This document shows, one piece after another, positions 55,751 to 64,000 of a stretch of DNA of 64,000 nt. Source of the DNA: Desulforapulum autotrophicum HRM2 (GTDB lineage Bacteria > Desulfobacterota > Desulfobacteria > Desulfobacterales > Desulfobacteraceae); assembly GCF_000020365.1 (NCBI RefSeq), contig NC_012108.1, positions 1,488,001-1,552,000 of the forward strand, read 5' to 3'. The notes under the pieces were generated by a model. That model ran no database searches. It was not told the origin of the DNA and saw only the letters and a list, made by a program, of their open reading frames with translations. The position numbers and the translations under genes are program-made. Position 1 is the first letter of the stretch. Each line of letters opens with the position of its first letter.

Positions 55751-56794
55751 ATGGGTGAGTCTTTGACATATGCTGAAGCTGGTGTTGATATCAGCAAGGC
55801 AAACGATCTTGTGAATACGATTAAAAAGCTTGCAAAGGGTACACCTAGATCCGGTGTCATGGGCGAAATCGGTGGTTTTGGCGGACTCTATTCGTTGAAC
55901 CTGGCCAATGTGTCCAACCCCGTGCTCGTAAGTTCAACCGACGGTGTCGGTACAAAACTAAAAATTGCCTTTATGATGGACAAACACGACACCATCGGCA
56001 TTGATCTTGTCGGCATGGTGGTCAACGACATTGCTGTCCAGGGCGCCCGCCCGTTGTTTTTCCTTGATTATCTTTCCATGGGGCACCTTGACAACAAGGT
56101 GGCGGCAAGTGTAATTAAGGGGATTGCCGATGGCTGCACTGAGGCCCAGTGTGCTCTTATCGGCGGTGAAACCGCTGAAATGCCTGGGATGTATCTTGAT
56201 GGCGAGTATGATCTGGCCGGTTTCTCCGTAGGGCTTGTGGACAACGCCAAAATCATTGACGGCTCAGGAATTCGCAACGGTCATCGGCTTATCGGCATTG
56301 CATCCACCGGGCTGCACAGCAATGGATTTTCCCTTGTCAGAAAGATCTGTTTTGAAAAATGCAGTTATGGTGTGTCAACTCACATTCCAGAGTTTGGCCG
56401 AACCCTAGGCGAGGAGTTGATCACACCGACCCGGATCTATTCTCAACCCCTTTTGAACCTTGTGCGTGACCTTCCCATCCATGGGCTTGCCCACATCACC
56501 GGCGGTGGCATTGACGAAAATATCATTCGGGTGATACCCGATGCCTGCAAGGTGGTAATTGAAAAATCAAGCTGGGAAATTCCCCCTGTATTCCAGTTCC
56601 TTCAGAAAGCAGGCTCCGTGTCCGACCATGAAATGCACCGGACCTTTAACAACGGGATCGGTATGATTGCCGTTGTCCCGGAAGCGTCGACCCAGGATGT
56701 CCTTGATCGGCTTTCTGCCATGGAGGAACCCGCTTACCTCATTGGCGAAATCTGCGGGCGTGAAAATTCTGAACCCCAGGTCGAGTGGAAATAG
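55751..56794 (+). CDS. purM: Phosphoribosylformylglycinamidine cyclo-ligase
   Basis: The protein has 347 aa, normal length. 'GGFGGLYSL', 'VSSTDGVGTKLKIA', 'GIDLVGMVVNDIAVQGARPLFFLDYLSMG' and 'ALIGGETAEMPGMY' are the ATP-binding PurM signatures. It makes AIR from FGAM in purine synthesis. tsaD follows after 18 bp. Confidence 0.97.
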   Translation: MGESLTYAEAGVDISKANDLVNTIKKLAKGTPRSGVMGEIGGFGGLYSLNLANVSNPVLVSSTDGVGTKLKIAFMMDKHDTIGIDLVGMVVNDIAVQGARPLFFLDYLSMGHLDNKVAASVIKGIADGCTEAQCALIGGETAEMPGMYLDGEYDLAGFSVGLVDNAKIIDGSGIRNGHRLIGIASTGLHSNGFSLVRKICFEKCSYGVSTHIPEFGRTLGEELITPTRIYSQPLLNLVRDLPIHGLAHITGGGIDENIIRVIPDACKVVIEKSSWEIPPVFQFLQKAGSVSDHEMHRTFNNGIGMIAVVPEASTQDVLDRLSAMEEPAYLIGEICGRENSEPQVEWK

Positions 56795-56812
56795 CCGGAT
56801 CGAGCAAGTTTT

Positions 56813-57814
56813 ATGATAATTTTGGGTATTGAATCTTCGTGTGACGATACAGCTGCCGCTGTTGTATCCGATCACAACACTGTCCTTTCGTCCGTTGTCT
56901 CCTCCCAGGTAGACGTTCACCATAGGTATGGCGGCGTGGTTCCGGAACTTGCATCGCGCATGCACATTGAGGCCATATCCCCGGTGGTTGCCCAGGCCGT
57001 TGACCAGGCCGGTATTTCCCCTGACCAGATAGAGGGCGTGGCCGTCACCCGGGGGCCGGGACTCATCGGTGCTCTTCTTGTGGGGTTCAGTTTTGCCAAG
57101 GCGTTTGCCTGGGCGAAAAATATTCCCTGGGCCGGGGTGAACCACCTTGAGGGCCATATCTATTCCCTGCTTCTATCCGATGACCCGCCTGCCTTTCCCT
57201 TTACTGCCCTGCTTGCATCGGGCGGTCATACCAGTATTTTCCATGTGGTATCCCAGGATCGGTTTGAACTCCTGGGCCAGACCCGGGACGACGCAGCCGG
57301 CGAGGCCTTTGACAAGGTTGCCAAAATGCTGGGCCTGGGGTATCCGGGCGGTGCTGTTGTGGAGGCCCTTGCAGCCAAGGGTGATCCTTGCCTGATTCCC
57401 TTTCCAAGATCCTTTCTGGACAAGGATGGGTTTGATTTCAGCTTCAGCGGTTTAAAATCGGCAGTGGCCCGGTATGTTCAGTTGAACAGGGAGAACCTTG
57501 GGGAGATGATGCCCCACATTGCTGCTGGATTCCAGTCCGCTGTAACGGATGTTCTTGCCTTTAAACTCATCCATGCAGCCCGGGCAACGGGTTGCTCCCG
57601 CATTGCCATTGCAGGCGGGGTTTCTGCAAACAGGTTTCTTGCCTCAAGAATGAAGATAGAGGCCGCAAAACACAATATGGCCCTTTATCTTCCACCACCT
57701 TCCTTTTGCGGGGACAATGCTGCAATGATTGCGGCAAGGGGGCACCGGCTAATCAGCCAGGGCGATCTCTGCCAGCTCGACAGTGATGTTTTTTCAAGAA
57801 CCCGTTTCCTTTAA
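56813..57814 (+). CDS. tsaD: tRNA threonylcarbamoyladenosine transferase
   Basis: The protein has 333 aa. 'MIILGIESSCDDTAAAVV' opening, 'MHIEAISPVVAQAV' (metal-binding region), 'VTRGPGLIGALLVG', 'GHTSIFHV', 'GVSANRFLASRM' and the last 'CGDNAAMIAARGH'. With TsaB/TsaE it transfers threonylcarbamoyl to A37 of ANN-decoding tRNAs. Its 3' end overlaps the convergent nagZ-like gene by 4 bp. Confidence 0.96.
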   Translation: MIILGIESSCDDTAAAVVSDHNTVLSSVVSSQVDVHHRYGGVVPELASRMHIEAISPVVAQAVDQAGISPDQIEGVAVTRGPGLIGALLVGFSFAKAFAWAKNIPWAGVNHLEGHIYSLLLSDDPPAFPFTALLASGGHTSIFHVVSQDRFELLGQTRDDAAGEAFDKVAKMLGLGYPGGAVVEALAAKGDPCLIPFPRSFLDKDGFDFSFSGLKSAVARYVQLNRENLGEMMPHIAAGFQSAVTDVLAFKLIHAARATGCSRIAIAGGVSANRFLASRMKIEAAKHNMALYLPPPSFCGDNAAMIAARGHRLISQGDLCQLDSDVFSRTRFL

Positions 57815-58824
57815 AACCTGAAACTTTTAGGTAAAAATCGTTCCTTGAGACGGGCAATCCGTTCAAGGGATTGGCCTGCCATTTCAAAAAGCCGCTCATC
57901 TCTGCCCGTCTGTTGTTCGATTTCAATTACTGCTTTCTCAATGTCTGGTCCTGTGTGACAGATCAGGGCAAGGTCTATATTTGCCTTGAGAATCTGGGTG
58001 ATGCAGGTTGATATATCCTGTTTGATCGCCTTCATGTCGAGATCATCGGTCATGGATACGCCCCTGAATTCAATCATATTCCTGAGAAGTTGGTCTGCAA
58101 TAGCAGGGGAGAGGCTTGCCGGCCAGACTGGATCAAGGGCTGGATAGAGAATGTGGGAGAGCATCATTGTTGCCACATCTGCCTCCACGGCCCGGGTAAA
58201 AGGCACAAGATCGCTGGATTCAAGCAGTGTCCCATGGGCATGGAGAACCGGCAGTTCAAAGTGTGAGTCAAGTACCGTTCTTCCGATACCTGGAAAGTGC
58301 TTTGCACAGGCCATGATGCCCTTTGCCTGAAGGGTTTCGATGATACAGGCACCAAGGTCTGCCACCCGTTCAGGACCACCTGGAAGGGCCCTGGAAGCCA
58401 TGATGCTGTCAAAACCATCTGGAACCACATCCAGGACAGGGGCAAGATTGAGGTTGACTCCCACAAGGGCGAGTTCCTCTGCCATGGAAACGGCAAAGAC
58501 CCTTGCTTGATCCCGGGTGGTGATAGTTGGATTGCCTGGAAAAGTTTTAAAATGGGGGGCCTTGAGCCGTGCCACGACGCCGCCTTCCTGGTCGATGGCA
58601 ATGAACAGGGGGGGCAGTCCTTGTGACGCAGCGCAGGCCTGGGCCCGGTCGCAAAGATGCTTGACCTGGGCCGGTGTTTCAATGTTTATGGCAAAGAGAA
58701 TCAGCCCCCCGACTTTAAGATTTGATATCAGGTGCTCAATCTCGCTGTTAAATTCGGTTCCCCTGAAACCAGCCACCACCCTCTGGCCGGCACGTTCCCT
58801 GTCCGTGGTCCTTTTCTGGTTCAT
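57811..58824 (-). CDS. nagZ: NagZ-like beta-N-acetylhexosaminidase (GH3)
   Basis: The protein has 337 aa, single-domain GH3. 'LPPLFIAIDQEGGVVARL', the NagZ loop 'CAKHFPGIGRTVLDSHFELPVL' with the His/Asp dyad region, and nucleophile 'VSMTDDLDMKAI'. NagZ cleaves GlcNAc from muropeptides in the cytosol. No signal peptide. Confidence 0.85.
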   Translation of the reverse strand: MNQKRTTDRERAGQRVVAGFRGTEFNSEIEHLISNLKVGGLILFAINIETPAQVKHLCDRAQACAASQGLPPLFIAIDQEGGVVARLKAPHFKTFPGNPTITTRDQARVFAVSMAEELALVGVNLNLAPVLDVVPDGFDSIMASRALPGGPERVADLGACIIETLQAKGIMACAKHFPGIGRTVLDSHFELPVLHAHGTLLESSDLVPFTRAVEADVATMMLSHILYPALDPVWPASLSPAIADQLLRNMIEFRGVSMTDDLDMKAIKQDISTCITQILKANIDLALICHTGPDIEKAVIEIEQQTGRDERLFEMAGQSLERIARLKERFLPKSFRF

Positions 58825-58837
58825 GTCGTTAATTTCC

Positions 58838-58866
58838 TTGACTTGGTCTGCTGCTGAGAATATTTA
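58838..58866 (+). promoter_or_regulatory. Candidate promoter of the EamA permease gene
   Basis: TTGACT (58838-58843), a 17-bp spacer and TATTTA (58861-58866). Confidence 0.45.
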
Positions 58867-58907
58867 TTATAGTTTATCCTTTAAACGTAAAGATAAAGAC
58901 AACTACC

Positions 58908-59834
58908 ATGGAATTAAAAACATTTAAATCTGATTTTATTCTTCTCATCACCGCCTCCATCTGGGGCTTTGCATTTGTGGCCCAGAGAATGGGCATGGAC
59001 CATGTGGGGCCTTTTACCTACAACGGGGTTCGATTTGCCCTTGGGGGGGTGTCTTTACTGCCGTTTCTTCTGGTTGGATTGACAAAGAAAAAAGGCCGGA
59101 TTCCAGTGGTTGAAGGGCCTGATTTGCCGGAGATTTTAAGGGGCGGCATCCTTTCCGGGTTGATCCTTTTTTGCGGTTCATCCCTGCAGCAGGTCGGGCT
59201 TGTATACACAACGGCTGGAAAAGCAGGATTCATCACAGGCCTTTATGTGATACTTGTACCGGTCCTCGGGCTTTTGTGGAAACAGCGGGCAGGAACAGGC
59301 ACCTGGATTGGGGCTGTGATGGCTGCAGTGGGTCTGTACTTCTTGAGCGTTACTGAGCAGATGACCGTCAGTTTTGGTGACGTCCTTGAGCTTATAGGAG
59401 CCGTATTCTTTGCCCTCCATGTCATTGTTATCGGGCGGCTTTCCCAGCGAATCGATACGGTGAGTCTCTCGTTTGTTCAGTGCATGCTCTGCTCTGTTGT
59501 AAGCATTGCCGTGGCATTTGCCTTTGAGACGGTTTCCCTCTCCGGCATATGGCGTGGGGCCTTGCCCATTTTCTATGGGGGTGTTTTTTCCGTCGGCATT
59601 GCCTATTCCCTTCAGATCTACGGCCAAAAGGACAGCCCTCCGGCCCATGCCGCCATTCTTTTGAGCCTGGAGTCGGTCATTGCCGCCATTGGCGGATGGT
59701 TGATCCTGAACGAGTTTCTTTCCGGTCGAGCCCTGGCAGGATGTGTGCTCATGATGTCGGGAATGCTCGTTTCCCAGCTCTACACCTATCTGATTCCTAA
59801 AAAAAAGACAGTCGAAACCCGTTCCATGGGGTAA
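58908..59834 (+). CDS. EamA/DMT-superfamily permease
   Basis: The protein has 308 aa with ten membrane helices in two EamA repeats. 'LLITASIWGFAFVAQRMGMDHVGP' opens repeat one and 'LLSLESVIAAIGGWLILNEFLSGR' marks repeat two. Probably exports a metabolite or amino acid; substrate unknown. The 3' end faces the His-rich gene. Confidence 0.88.
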   Translation: MELKTFKSDFILLITASIWGFAFVAQRMGMDHVGPFTYNGVRFALGGVSLLPFLLVGLTKKKGRIPVVEGPDLPEILRGGILSGLILFCGSSLQQVGLVYTTAGKAGFITGLYVILVPVLGLLWKQRAGTGTWIGAVMAAVGLYFLSVTEQMTVSFGDVLELIGAVFFALHVIVIGRLSQRIDTVSLSFVQCMLCSVVSIAVAFAFETVSLSGIWRGALPIFYGGVFSVGIAYSLQIYGQKDSPPAHAAILLSLESVIAAIGGWLILNEFLSGRALAGCVLMMSGMLVSQLYTYLIPKKKTVETRSMG

Positions 59835-59839
59835 AATTC

Positions 59840-60196
59840 CTAGTGCTTGATCGCGTGGAGCGCTTTTTCAAGCTTGAGTGAAATCCCTTGGGATTCTTTT
59901 GAAATTTCTTTGAGCAGGGCTGCCGTTTCCGGCTGATTTTCCCCGGCCGCCTTGTCTGCCCAGGAGTCATAGGTTTCCTGGTGACTCTTGTTGTGGTCTA
60001 TCCAGTGGCTAATGAGGATGTCAAGTTTTTTGTCAAAGGTGAGTTCTCCGTCATTATCCGGGTGGGTATGCCCATGGTCATGATCATGGGTATGATCATG
60101 GGAATGTCCATGGCTGTGGGAGTGTTCAGTCCCATCATGTTTGTGGTCGTGGGCATGGTCATGGTGATGGTCGTGGTCGTGGTGATCGTGGCTCAT
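59840..60196 (-). CDS. His-rich metal-binding protein
   Basis: The protein has 118 aa. The first about 48 residues contain 22 His alternating with Asp, a clear metal-binding (Zn/Ni/Co) tract. The remaining 70 aa form a helical domain (FDKKLDILISHWIDHNKSHQETY ... ISLKLEKALHAIKH). No signal peptide. The ATG follows directly on the stop of the DAC-domain gene, so the two are coupled. Metal storage or sensing is an inference. Confidence 0.75.
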   Translation of the reverse strand: MSHDHHDHDHHHDHAHDHKHDGTEHSHSHGHSHDHTHDHDHGHTHPDNDGELTFDKKLDILISHWIDHNKSHQETYDSWADKAAGENQPETAALLKEISKESQGISLKLEKALHAIKH

Positions 60197-61633
60197 TTAA
60201 TTGACTCCATTAAGGTATTGTTGAAGGGTTTTAGGTTCGGATGGATACCCTGGAAGGGGGTTCCATTCACACGAGGCATTGATCTCGATGCCGTGGTGAA
60301 TGATGGATACGGGCCTGTCCTCAGACACGACAACCACAATGACACGGTCGTGTTCAGCTGTAAAACGCAGGGCTGAGTTGTACCTTGCCCCCCTTGCCAT
60401 GTTTTCTCCCTTGATTGTTTTGCCATCAAGCAGGCACCCGAATCCCCTGAGGCTGATGTCGGCCATAATGTGAAGGGCGCCGTCTATCTTGATGAGGGAT
60501 TTTGCAAGGTCAAGGTGGTTCAACGCCTTGAGGCTCAGGCATGGTTCAAGGATGTGGCCCGATAAATTCACAGGTTCCGGATTCAGATCAACCACCAGGG
60601 TGCAGCCGTGCTGTCTGCTTTCGGCCGTGTGAACGATGTCGGCAATGGTTTTGAAAAGATCTGTACGTTTTTCCGTTCCAAGGCAGGCGTCCAGCAGTAT
60701 CTCTTCAAGCTCCACCAGTTTTGCTTTTCTTGTTGTTGAATGAAAATTGCCGTCAAAAAAACTGCACAGGTTCTGGCCGCAAAGTTCAAGGAAACCGTGA
60801 TCTCCCTGGAAATTGGCTGCGATGGCAAATTCCGGCGTTTTTGAGTTGGAGATGCCGATGATGGTCTTTCCGTCCGAGACAAGCTTTCGGGTTGAGTGCT
60901 CAACGGCCAGGAGCAGTTTTCGGATGTGCTTTACATTGCCGATGTACGGCCGTTCATGGCGTTGAATTTTTGCAATAAATTGAATGTCCGTCAGCTTTTC
61001 GGGGTCCACAAAAATGAGTTTCCCCCTGGCCCAGGATCCTTCTTCCTTGGTTTTTGAGATGTTAAGGATGGTGTCCAGAATCGGGTGAACGAGCATCATG
61101 TTGTCAAGGCCCAGCAGATTGTTTCTGACATCAATGATGTGATCGGTGATGGCATGGATGGTGTAGTTCTGGAGGGCATGGCCCGATGTGCCCATGGAGA
61201 TATTCTCCGCTCCAAACTCCTGGGAAAGAAGCCAGCCGGCATGCTCTATCCACCGTTCTGTGGGATAAATGGAGCTCATGTCCGGGTGGTGTTCGGTAAA
61301 CCACATCTGGTAGAAGAAGTCATGGGTGCTTCCCCCGTGGGAGATTAACCCGGCAAGGTTGAGGTTCTTCTGTTTAAAGAAAAGACCCCGGGGCTGCCTT
61401 GCAAGGGTTTCAGATACTATCGTCCGAAAATCAGGATCATCCAGGTAAAGTTCCCTGAGTCTTGGTTCATGGCCCTTGAGCAGTTCCTGGGGATCGTAGA
61501 TCAGCACCTCACTTTCCGGTTCCGGCAGATACACAAGGGCTGCCCGGCTGGCCTGGGAAAAGTGCGACAACCCCTCCACAAGGCCGTTGAAAATATTGAT
61601 AATGCAAATGTTTTTATATGCCTCAGTTGGCAT
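60197..61633 (-). CDS. DisA_N (diadenylate-cyclase-like) domain protein with large N-terminal region
   Basis: The protein has 478 aa from ATG 61633 (MPTEAYKNICI); the upstream in-frame extension is a shadow of the aldolase gene. Residues about 325-450 fit a DAC domain: DGA at 384-386 (IKIDGALHI), GARYNSAL at 415-422 in place of the usual G-T-R-H-R-A-A-L, and VVVSED at 434-439. The second catalytic motif RHR is replaced by RYN, so c-di-AMP synthesis is not certain. Residues 1-320 are an uncharacterised, possibly sensory region. Overlaps the aldolase gene by 11 bp. Confidence 0.75.
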   Translation of the reverse strand: MPTEAYKNICIINIFNGLVEGLSHFSQASRAALVYLPEPESEVLIYDPQELLKGHEPRLRELYLDDPDFRTIVSETLARQPRGLFFKQKNLNLAGLISHGGSTHDFFYQMWFTEHHPDMSSIYPTERWIEHAGWLLSQEFGAENISMGTSGHALQNYTIHAITDHIIDVRNNLLGLDNMMLVHPILDTILNISKTKEEGSWARGKLIFVDPEKLTDIQFIAKIQRHERPYIGNVKHIRKLLLAVEHSTRKLVSDGKTIIGISNSKTPEFAIAANFQGDHGFLELCGQNLCSFFDGNFHSTTRKAKLVELEEILLDACLGTEKRTDLFKTIADIVHTAESRQHGCTLVVDLNPEPVNLSGHILEPCLSLKALNHLDLAKSLIKIDGALHIMADISLRGFGCLLDGKTIKGENMARGARYNSALRFTAEHDRVIVVVVSEDRPVSIIHHGIEINASCEWNPLPGYPSEPKTLQQYLNGVN

Positions 61634-62285
61634 CTTTGTCCCCAGAGCCTGGGCCGTAATCGGCAAATTTTTCAATAACCCGTTCCATCTCCTCGTCGGA
61701 AAGAATGACGGGCTTGCCGATTGTTTCGGCCTGATAGCACAGGCGTGCCACCAGTTCAATCTCTTCTGCTGTGTTAAATGCCCGGCCCAGTGTGGTACCA
61801 ACGGCCACAAGGCCATGGTTGGCCAGCAGTACGGCATTGTAATCCTTGATGGCAGATGTAACTGCCTTGGCAAGGGCTTCGGTGCCAAAGGTGGCATAGG
61901 GAGCCAGGGGAACTTTGTTGCCCGAAAAGCCTACAAGATAGTGAACGGCAGGGATCTCCCGGTTAAGGCAGGCAAAGGTGGTGGCATAGGTTGAATGGGT
62001 GTGGACCACGGCGCATACCTCTGGCCGTTTCCGGTAAAGGGCCAGGTGAAAACCGGTTTCGCTTGAGGGTTTGTTGGTACCGTCCACCACTTTTCCACCG
62101 GGTTCAAGGACAAGGATGTCACTGGGTGTCAAGTCAGGGTATTCAATCCCGCTGGGGGTAATGGCGATTAGATTTTCCTGCCTGTTAAACAGGCTCAGAT
62201 TGCCTCCTGAACCCGTGGTAAGTCCTGCGTTCAGCATTTTGTTGCCAAAGGTGACAATGGCTTTTCGTTCGTTGGAGAGTATCAT
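61623..62285 (-). CDS. Class II aldolase/adducin family protein (FucA-like)
   Basis: The protein has 220 aa from ATG 62285; an alternative GTG at 62303 adds six residues. 'GLTTGSGGNLSLF', 'PSSETGFHLALY' (catalytic Glu region), zinc ligands in 'VVHTHSTYATTFA' (HxH) and 'LLANHGLVAVG' (third His). Likely an aldolase or decarboxylase on a sugar phosphate; could be fuculose-phosphate aldolase, but the substrate is not fixed by sequence. First gene of the aldolase/DAC/His-rich unit. Confidence 0.85.
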   Translation of the reverse strand: MILSNERKAIVTFGNKMLNAGLTTGSGGNLSLFNRQENLIAITPSGIEYPDLTPSDILVLEPGGKVVDGTNKPSSETGFHLALYRKRPEVCAVVHTHSTYATTFACLNREIPAVHYLVGFSGNKVPLAPYATFGTEALAKAVTSAIKDYNAVLLANHGLVAVGTTLGRAFNTAEEIELVARLCYQAETIGKPVILSDEEMERVIEKFADYGPGSGDKDAN

Positions 62286-62343
62286 AATGAAAAATTGATA
62301 CACCGCTCTACACCGCTTTGCAACCCTTAAATCAACAATGGTG

Positions 62344-62372
62344 TTGTCAAATGGTGTCAGGGTTGATATTGA
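62344..62372 (+). promoter_or_regulatory. Candidate promoter of the SH3-anchor gene
   Basis: TTGTCA (62344-62349), a 17-bp spacer and TATTGA (62367-62372), about 30 nt before the ATG. Confidence 0.4.
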
Positions 62373-62401
62373 CAGAGAAAAAATGAGGAGATTGTTTTGC
62401 C

Positions 62402-63112
62402 ATGGGAATAAGGGAAAAAATGAGATATGCAGTGACCTGCCGACAGGGTATTGTGGCCTTGTGTGTTTTGCTTGCCATCTGTTCGTCCGTTCAAGTGTCC
62501 GCCGAAACAGGATATGTGACAGATATGCTGTTGCTCACCATGAGGAGTGGTCCTGGGGATGGGGATCCTGTTTTAAAAACATTGCCCAGCAACACTGCCG
62601 TTGAAATTTTGGAAAAGGGAGAAACCTATTACAAGGTTCGTACCGGGGACGGGGGTGAGGGGTGGGTTAAAGGCCGCTATATCACGTATGAGCCTCCTCC
62701 AAACCTGGTGATTAAAGGGCTTGAACAAAAAATAGAAGCGCTTGAGGCTGCCGGAGAACGATCTTCCCAGGATGCAGATACAGGAGGAGAAAAACTTGCA
62801 GCCCTTGAATCTTCCCTGGATGAGGTGGTCAAGGAGAAATCAAGGATTGCCACAGACCTTGAAAATCTCACAAAAACCCATGAGCAGTTTCTGGAAAGGT
62901 CAAAGGATTGTGTTTCTCTAATCGAGGAGAACAAATCCTTGAAGGTTCAGAACCAGATGCTTTCCTCGGAACTTGCAACCATTAAGACGGCCGGCACCGA
63001 TGTTTGGAAAACCGCCATGGTCAGGTGGTTCCTTGCCGGTGCCGGGGTTTTGATTGTCGGATGGATCATTGGACGTATTACCGGGAGCAGTCGAAAAAGT
63101 TCCCGTTACTAG
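62402..63112 (+). CDS. SH3-domain and membrane-anchor protein (TIGR04211/YgiM-like)
   Basis: The protein has 236 aa (start 62402, or 62420 with SD AAGGGA). Signal peptide ending near VSAET. Bacterial SH3 domain (about 30-95: 'LLLTMRSGPGDGDPVLKTLPSNTAVEIL', 'GWVKGRYITYEPP'). Coiled coil (about 105-200). C-terminal membrane helix (FLAGAGVLIVGWIIGRITG) and a basic tail. Cell-envelope protein, periplasmic with the anchor at the end. A GC hairpin follows. Confidence 0.88.
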   Translation: MGIREKMRYAVTCRQGIVALCVLLAICSSVQVSAETGYVTDMLLLTMRSGPGDGDPVLKTLPSNTAVEILEKGETYYKVRTGDGGEGWVKGRYITYEPPPNLVIKGLEQKIEALEAAGERSSQDADTGGEKLAALESSLDEVVKEKSRIATDLENLTKTHEQFLERSKDCVSLIEENKSLKVQNQMLSSELATIKTAGTDVWKTAMVRWFLAGAGVLIVGWIIGRITGSSRKSSRY

Positions 63113-63134
63113 GGGCAGGGATCATTCTGCCCCT
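63111..63134. terminator. Hairpin between convergent SH3-anchor and FrhB-like genes
   Basis: AGGGGCAG (63111-63118) pairs perfectly with CTGCCCCT (63127-63134), straight after the SH3-anchor stop. No T-run on the plus side. Probable 3' border for both genes. Confidence 0.5.
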
Positions 63135-63141
63135 CCGGGGG

Positions 63142-64000
63142 CTATCCCATTACGGTTACCGGGCTTGGCTCAAGTTCCCTGAGGTTCTTTTCAGCGGCCA
63201 GTTTTTTTGCCTTGGATGCGGCAAGAACCATGGCTTCGGCATGGCTGGCATAGGTTGGATTCTCCTTGTAACTGTGTTGATCAAGGACCTTCTCCACGCC
63301 CTGGGCAAAAACGGCCCGGCCCAGGGGGGTACGTGTGATGACCGTTGTGTAGCCGTCATCGGCACCGATGCCGCCAAAAGAGATGTCGGCAAATTCGGCA
63401 GAAAAATCTTTGCAGTAGCGGCATGCGGTTCGTTTAAGGGGGTCAAGTTCGCTGATGGGAATTTCACGGATCTCCCCTGTGGCAAGTCTGAGAATGAAAT
63501 TTTCCTTGATGTTTATTTTTTCAATGTCGTGGTAATCGAACTGATACTTGCTTTCAAGGGCATGGAAGTTTTCCTTTGTCAGGGTGAAGTTTCCAGAGCA
63601 GAAAAGTCCCAGGCAGAGAACGATGGAATCAGCAGGAACGACACCCAGGGCCTGCATTCTCCGGATGGTGTTTATCTGGCAGGGGGTACCTACAAAGGCG
63701 ATGCGCTCAAGTCCTTCCCTCCTGATTTCACCAAGGGCTTTTATGGAAGGAGAAAAGGTGGAGTATCGTTCCCCAAATGTTTCCATGCCCTGGGAGAGGT
63801 TGAAGTGGCTGCCGGCAGCGTCGAGGATTTCTTCTTTTGAGGTGGCAAGCCAGGGGGTCCGGCCTGTTTCCATGTTTCTTGAAACCACAGCTCCGTTTAT
63901 CTTTCCCGTTTCAAACAGGTGGGCAAGGAGGGCCGTAATCACACCCCCATCGGTTCCTGACTCCTGGATGATGAGATCCCTTGCCTTTGCAACGGAAGTA
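63142..64000 (-). CDS. Coenzyme F420 hydrogenase/dehydrogenase beta-subunit family protein (FrhB-like), 5' part outside window
   Basis: The open frame continues to the right edge (in frame from 64000: TSVAKARDLIIQESGTDGGVITALL), so about 285 residues of the C-terminal part are seen. 'SGTDGGVITALLAHLFETGKINGAVV' and 'IAFVGTPCQINTIRRM' are FrhB signatures. 'LCLGLFCSGNFT' and 'RTACRYCKDFSAEFADISFGG' follow, with Cys for an iron-sulfur cluster and flavin. Such proteins transfer electrons between F420 or ferredoxin-like carriers and partners. The start is beyond the window. Confidence 0.88.
   Translation of the reverse strand, partial: TSVAKARDLIIQESGTDGGVITALLAHLFETGKINGAVVSRNMETGRTPWLATSKEEILDAAGSHFNLSQGMETFGERYSTFSPSIKALGEIRREGLERIAFVGTPCQINTIRRMQALGVVPADSIVLCLGLFCSGNFTLTKENFHALESKYQFDYHDIEKINIKENFILRLATGEIREIPISELDPLKRTACRYCKDFSAEFADISFGGIGADDGYTTVITRTPLGRAVFAQGVEKVLDQHSYKENPTYASHAEAMVLAASKAKKLAAEKNLRELEPSPVTVMG

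Noticed and set aside
63004-63840. 278-codon plus-strand frame at the right end
   Set aside because: It overlaps the SH3-anchor end and runs antisense to the FrhB-like gene with its clear motifs.

Overview
The window most resembles the chromosome of a marine, anaerobic sulfate-reducing bacterium of the Desulfobacterota (Desulfobacteraceae type, for example a Desulfobacterium relative). This is inferred from gene content: an N-type ATPase operon, KamA and an ADP-forming-type acyl-CoA synthetase, an FrhB-like protein, a MOT1-type molybdate/sulfate permease, and a deltaproteobacterial style of sigma-54 control. No 16S gene or other taxonomic anchor is present.

Layout. (1) 1-19455, minus strand: an extracellular contractile injection system (eCIS; Afp/PVC-like) operon, read right to left: Pvc16-type cap, unknown 365-aa protein, 650-aa sheath, two tube proteins, DUF5908 mini-protein, LysM adaptor, VgrG-like spike, PAAR tip, gp25-like baseplate, BaseplateJ-like protein, Afp12-like protein, a 1400-aa multidomain Ig/PKD-type protein, and the start of the tape measure, which runs off the left edge. 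The ATPase and any cargo are not visible. (2) 19700-25404, minus: KamA (lysine 2,3-aminomutase), two D-Ala-D-Ala-ligase-like ATP-grasp enzymes and a GNAT-deacetylase-GNAT fusion. They lie behind a good -24/-12 promoter and next to a sigma-54 activator (25725-27152). (3) 27688-33261, plus: MOT1-type permease, a TIGR03790-type secreted protein, an array of structured repeats and an acyl-CoA synthetase. (4) 33253-39777, minus: a complete N-ATPase operon atpDCQRBEFAG. (5) 39909-43334, minus: a PAP-like phosphoesterase lipoprotein and a TonB-dependent receptor. (6) 43691-49463, plus: a FecBCD-type importer, a THEP1-like NTPase, CcsA- and ResB-like membrane proteins and a DUF364 protein, probably one uptake operon with the receptor. 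(7) 49461-50361: a second, longer array of the same structured repeats. (8) 50454-64000: housekeeping genes (ychF, two initiator tRNAs, rfaE1, thrH, hom, purM, tsaD, nagZ-like), an EamA permease, an aldolase / DAC-domain / His-rich operon, an SH3-anchor protein and the start-truncated FrhB-like gene at the right edge.

Most notable: the eCIS with its very large decorated protein and oversized sheath; the sigma-54-controlled lysine-aminomutase/ATP-grasp/deacetylase cluster; the two mosaic arrays of nested-hairpin modules (L1 about 177 bp, L2 exactly 173 bp in three copies, short S modules), whose outer module starts at the stop codon of the upstream gene in both arrays and whose degenerate relatives sit in the leaders of the fecB-like gene and purM; and a divergent DisA_N (diadenylate cyclase-like) protein.

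All homology calls come from reading the translated sequence by eye. No database search was run.
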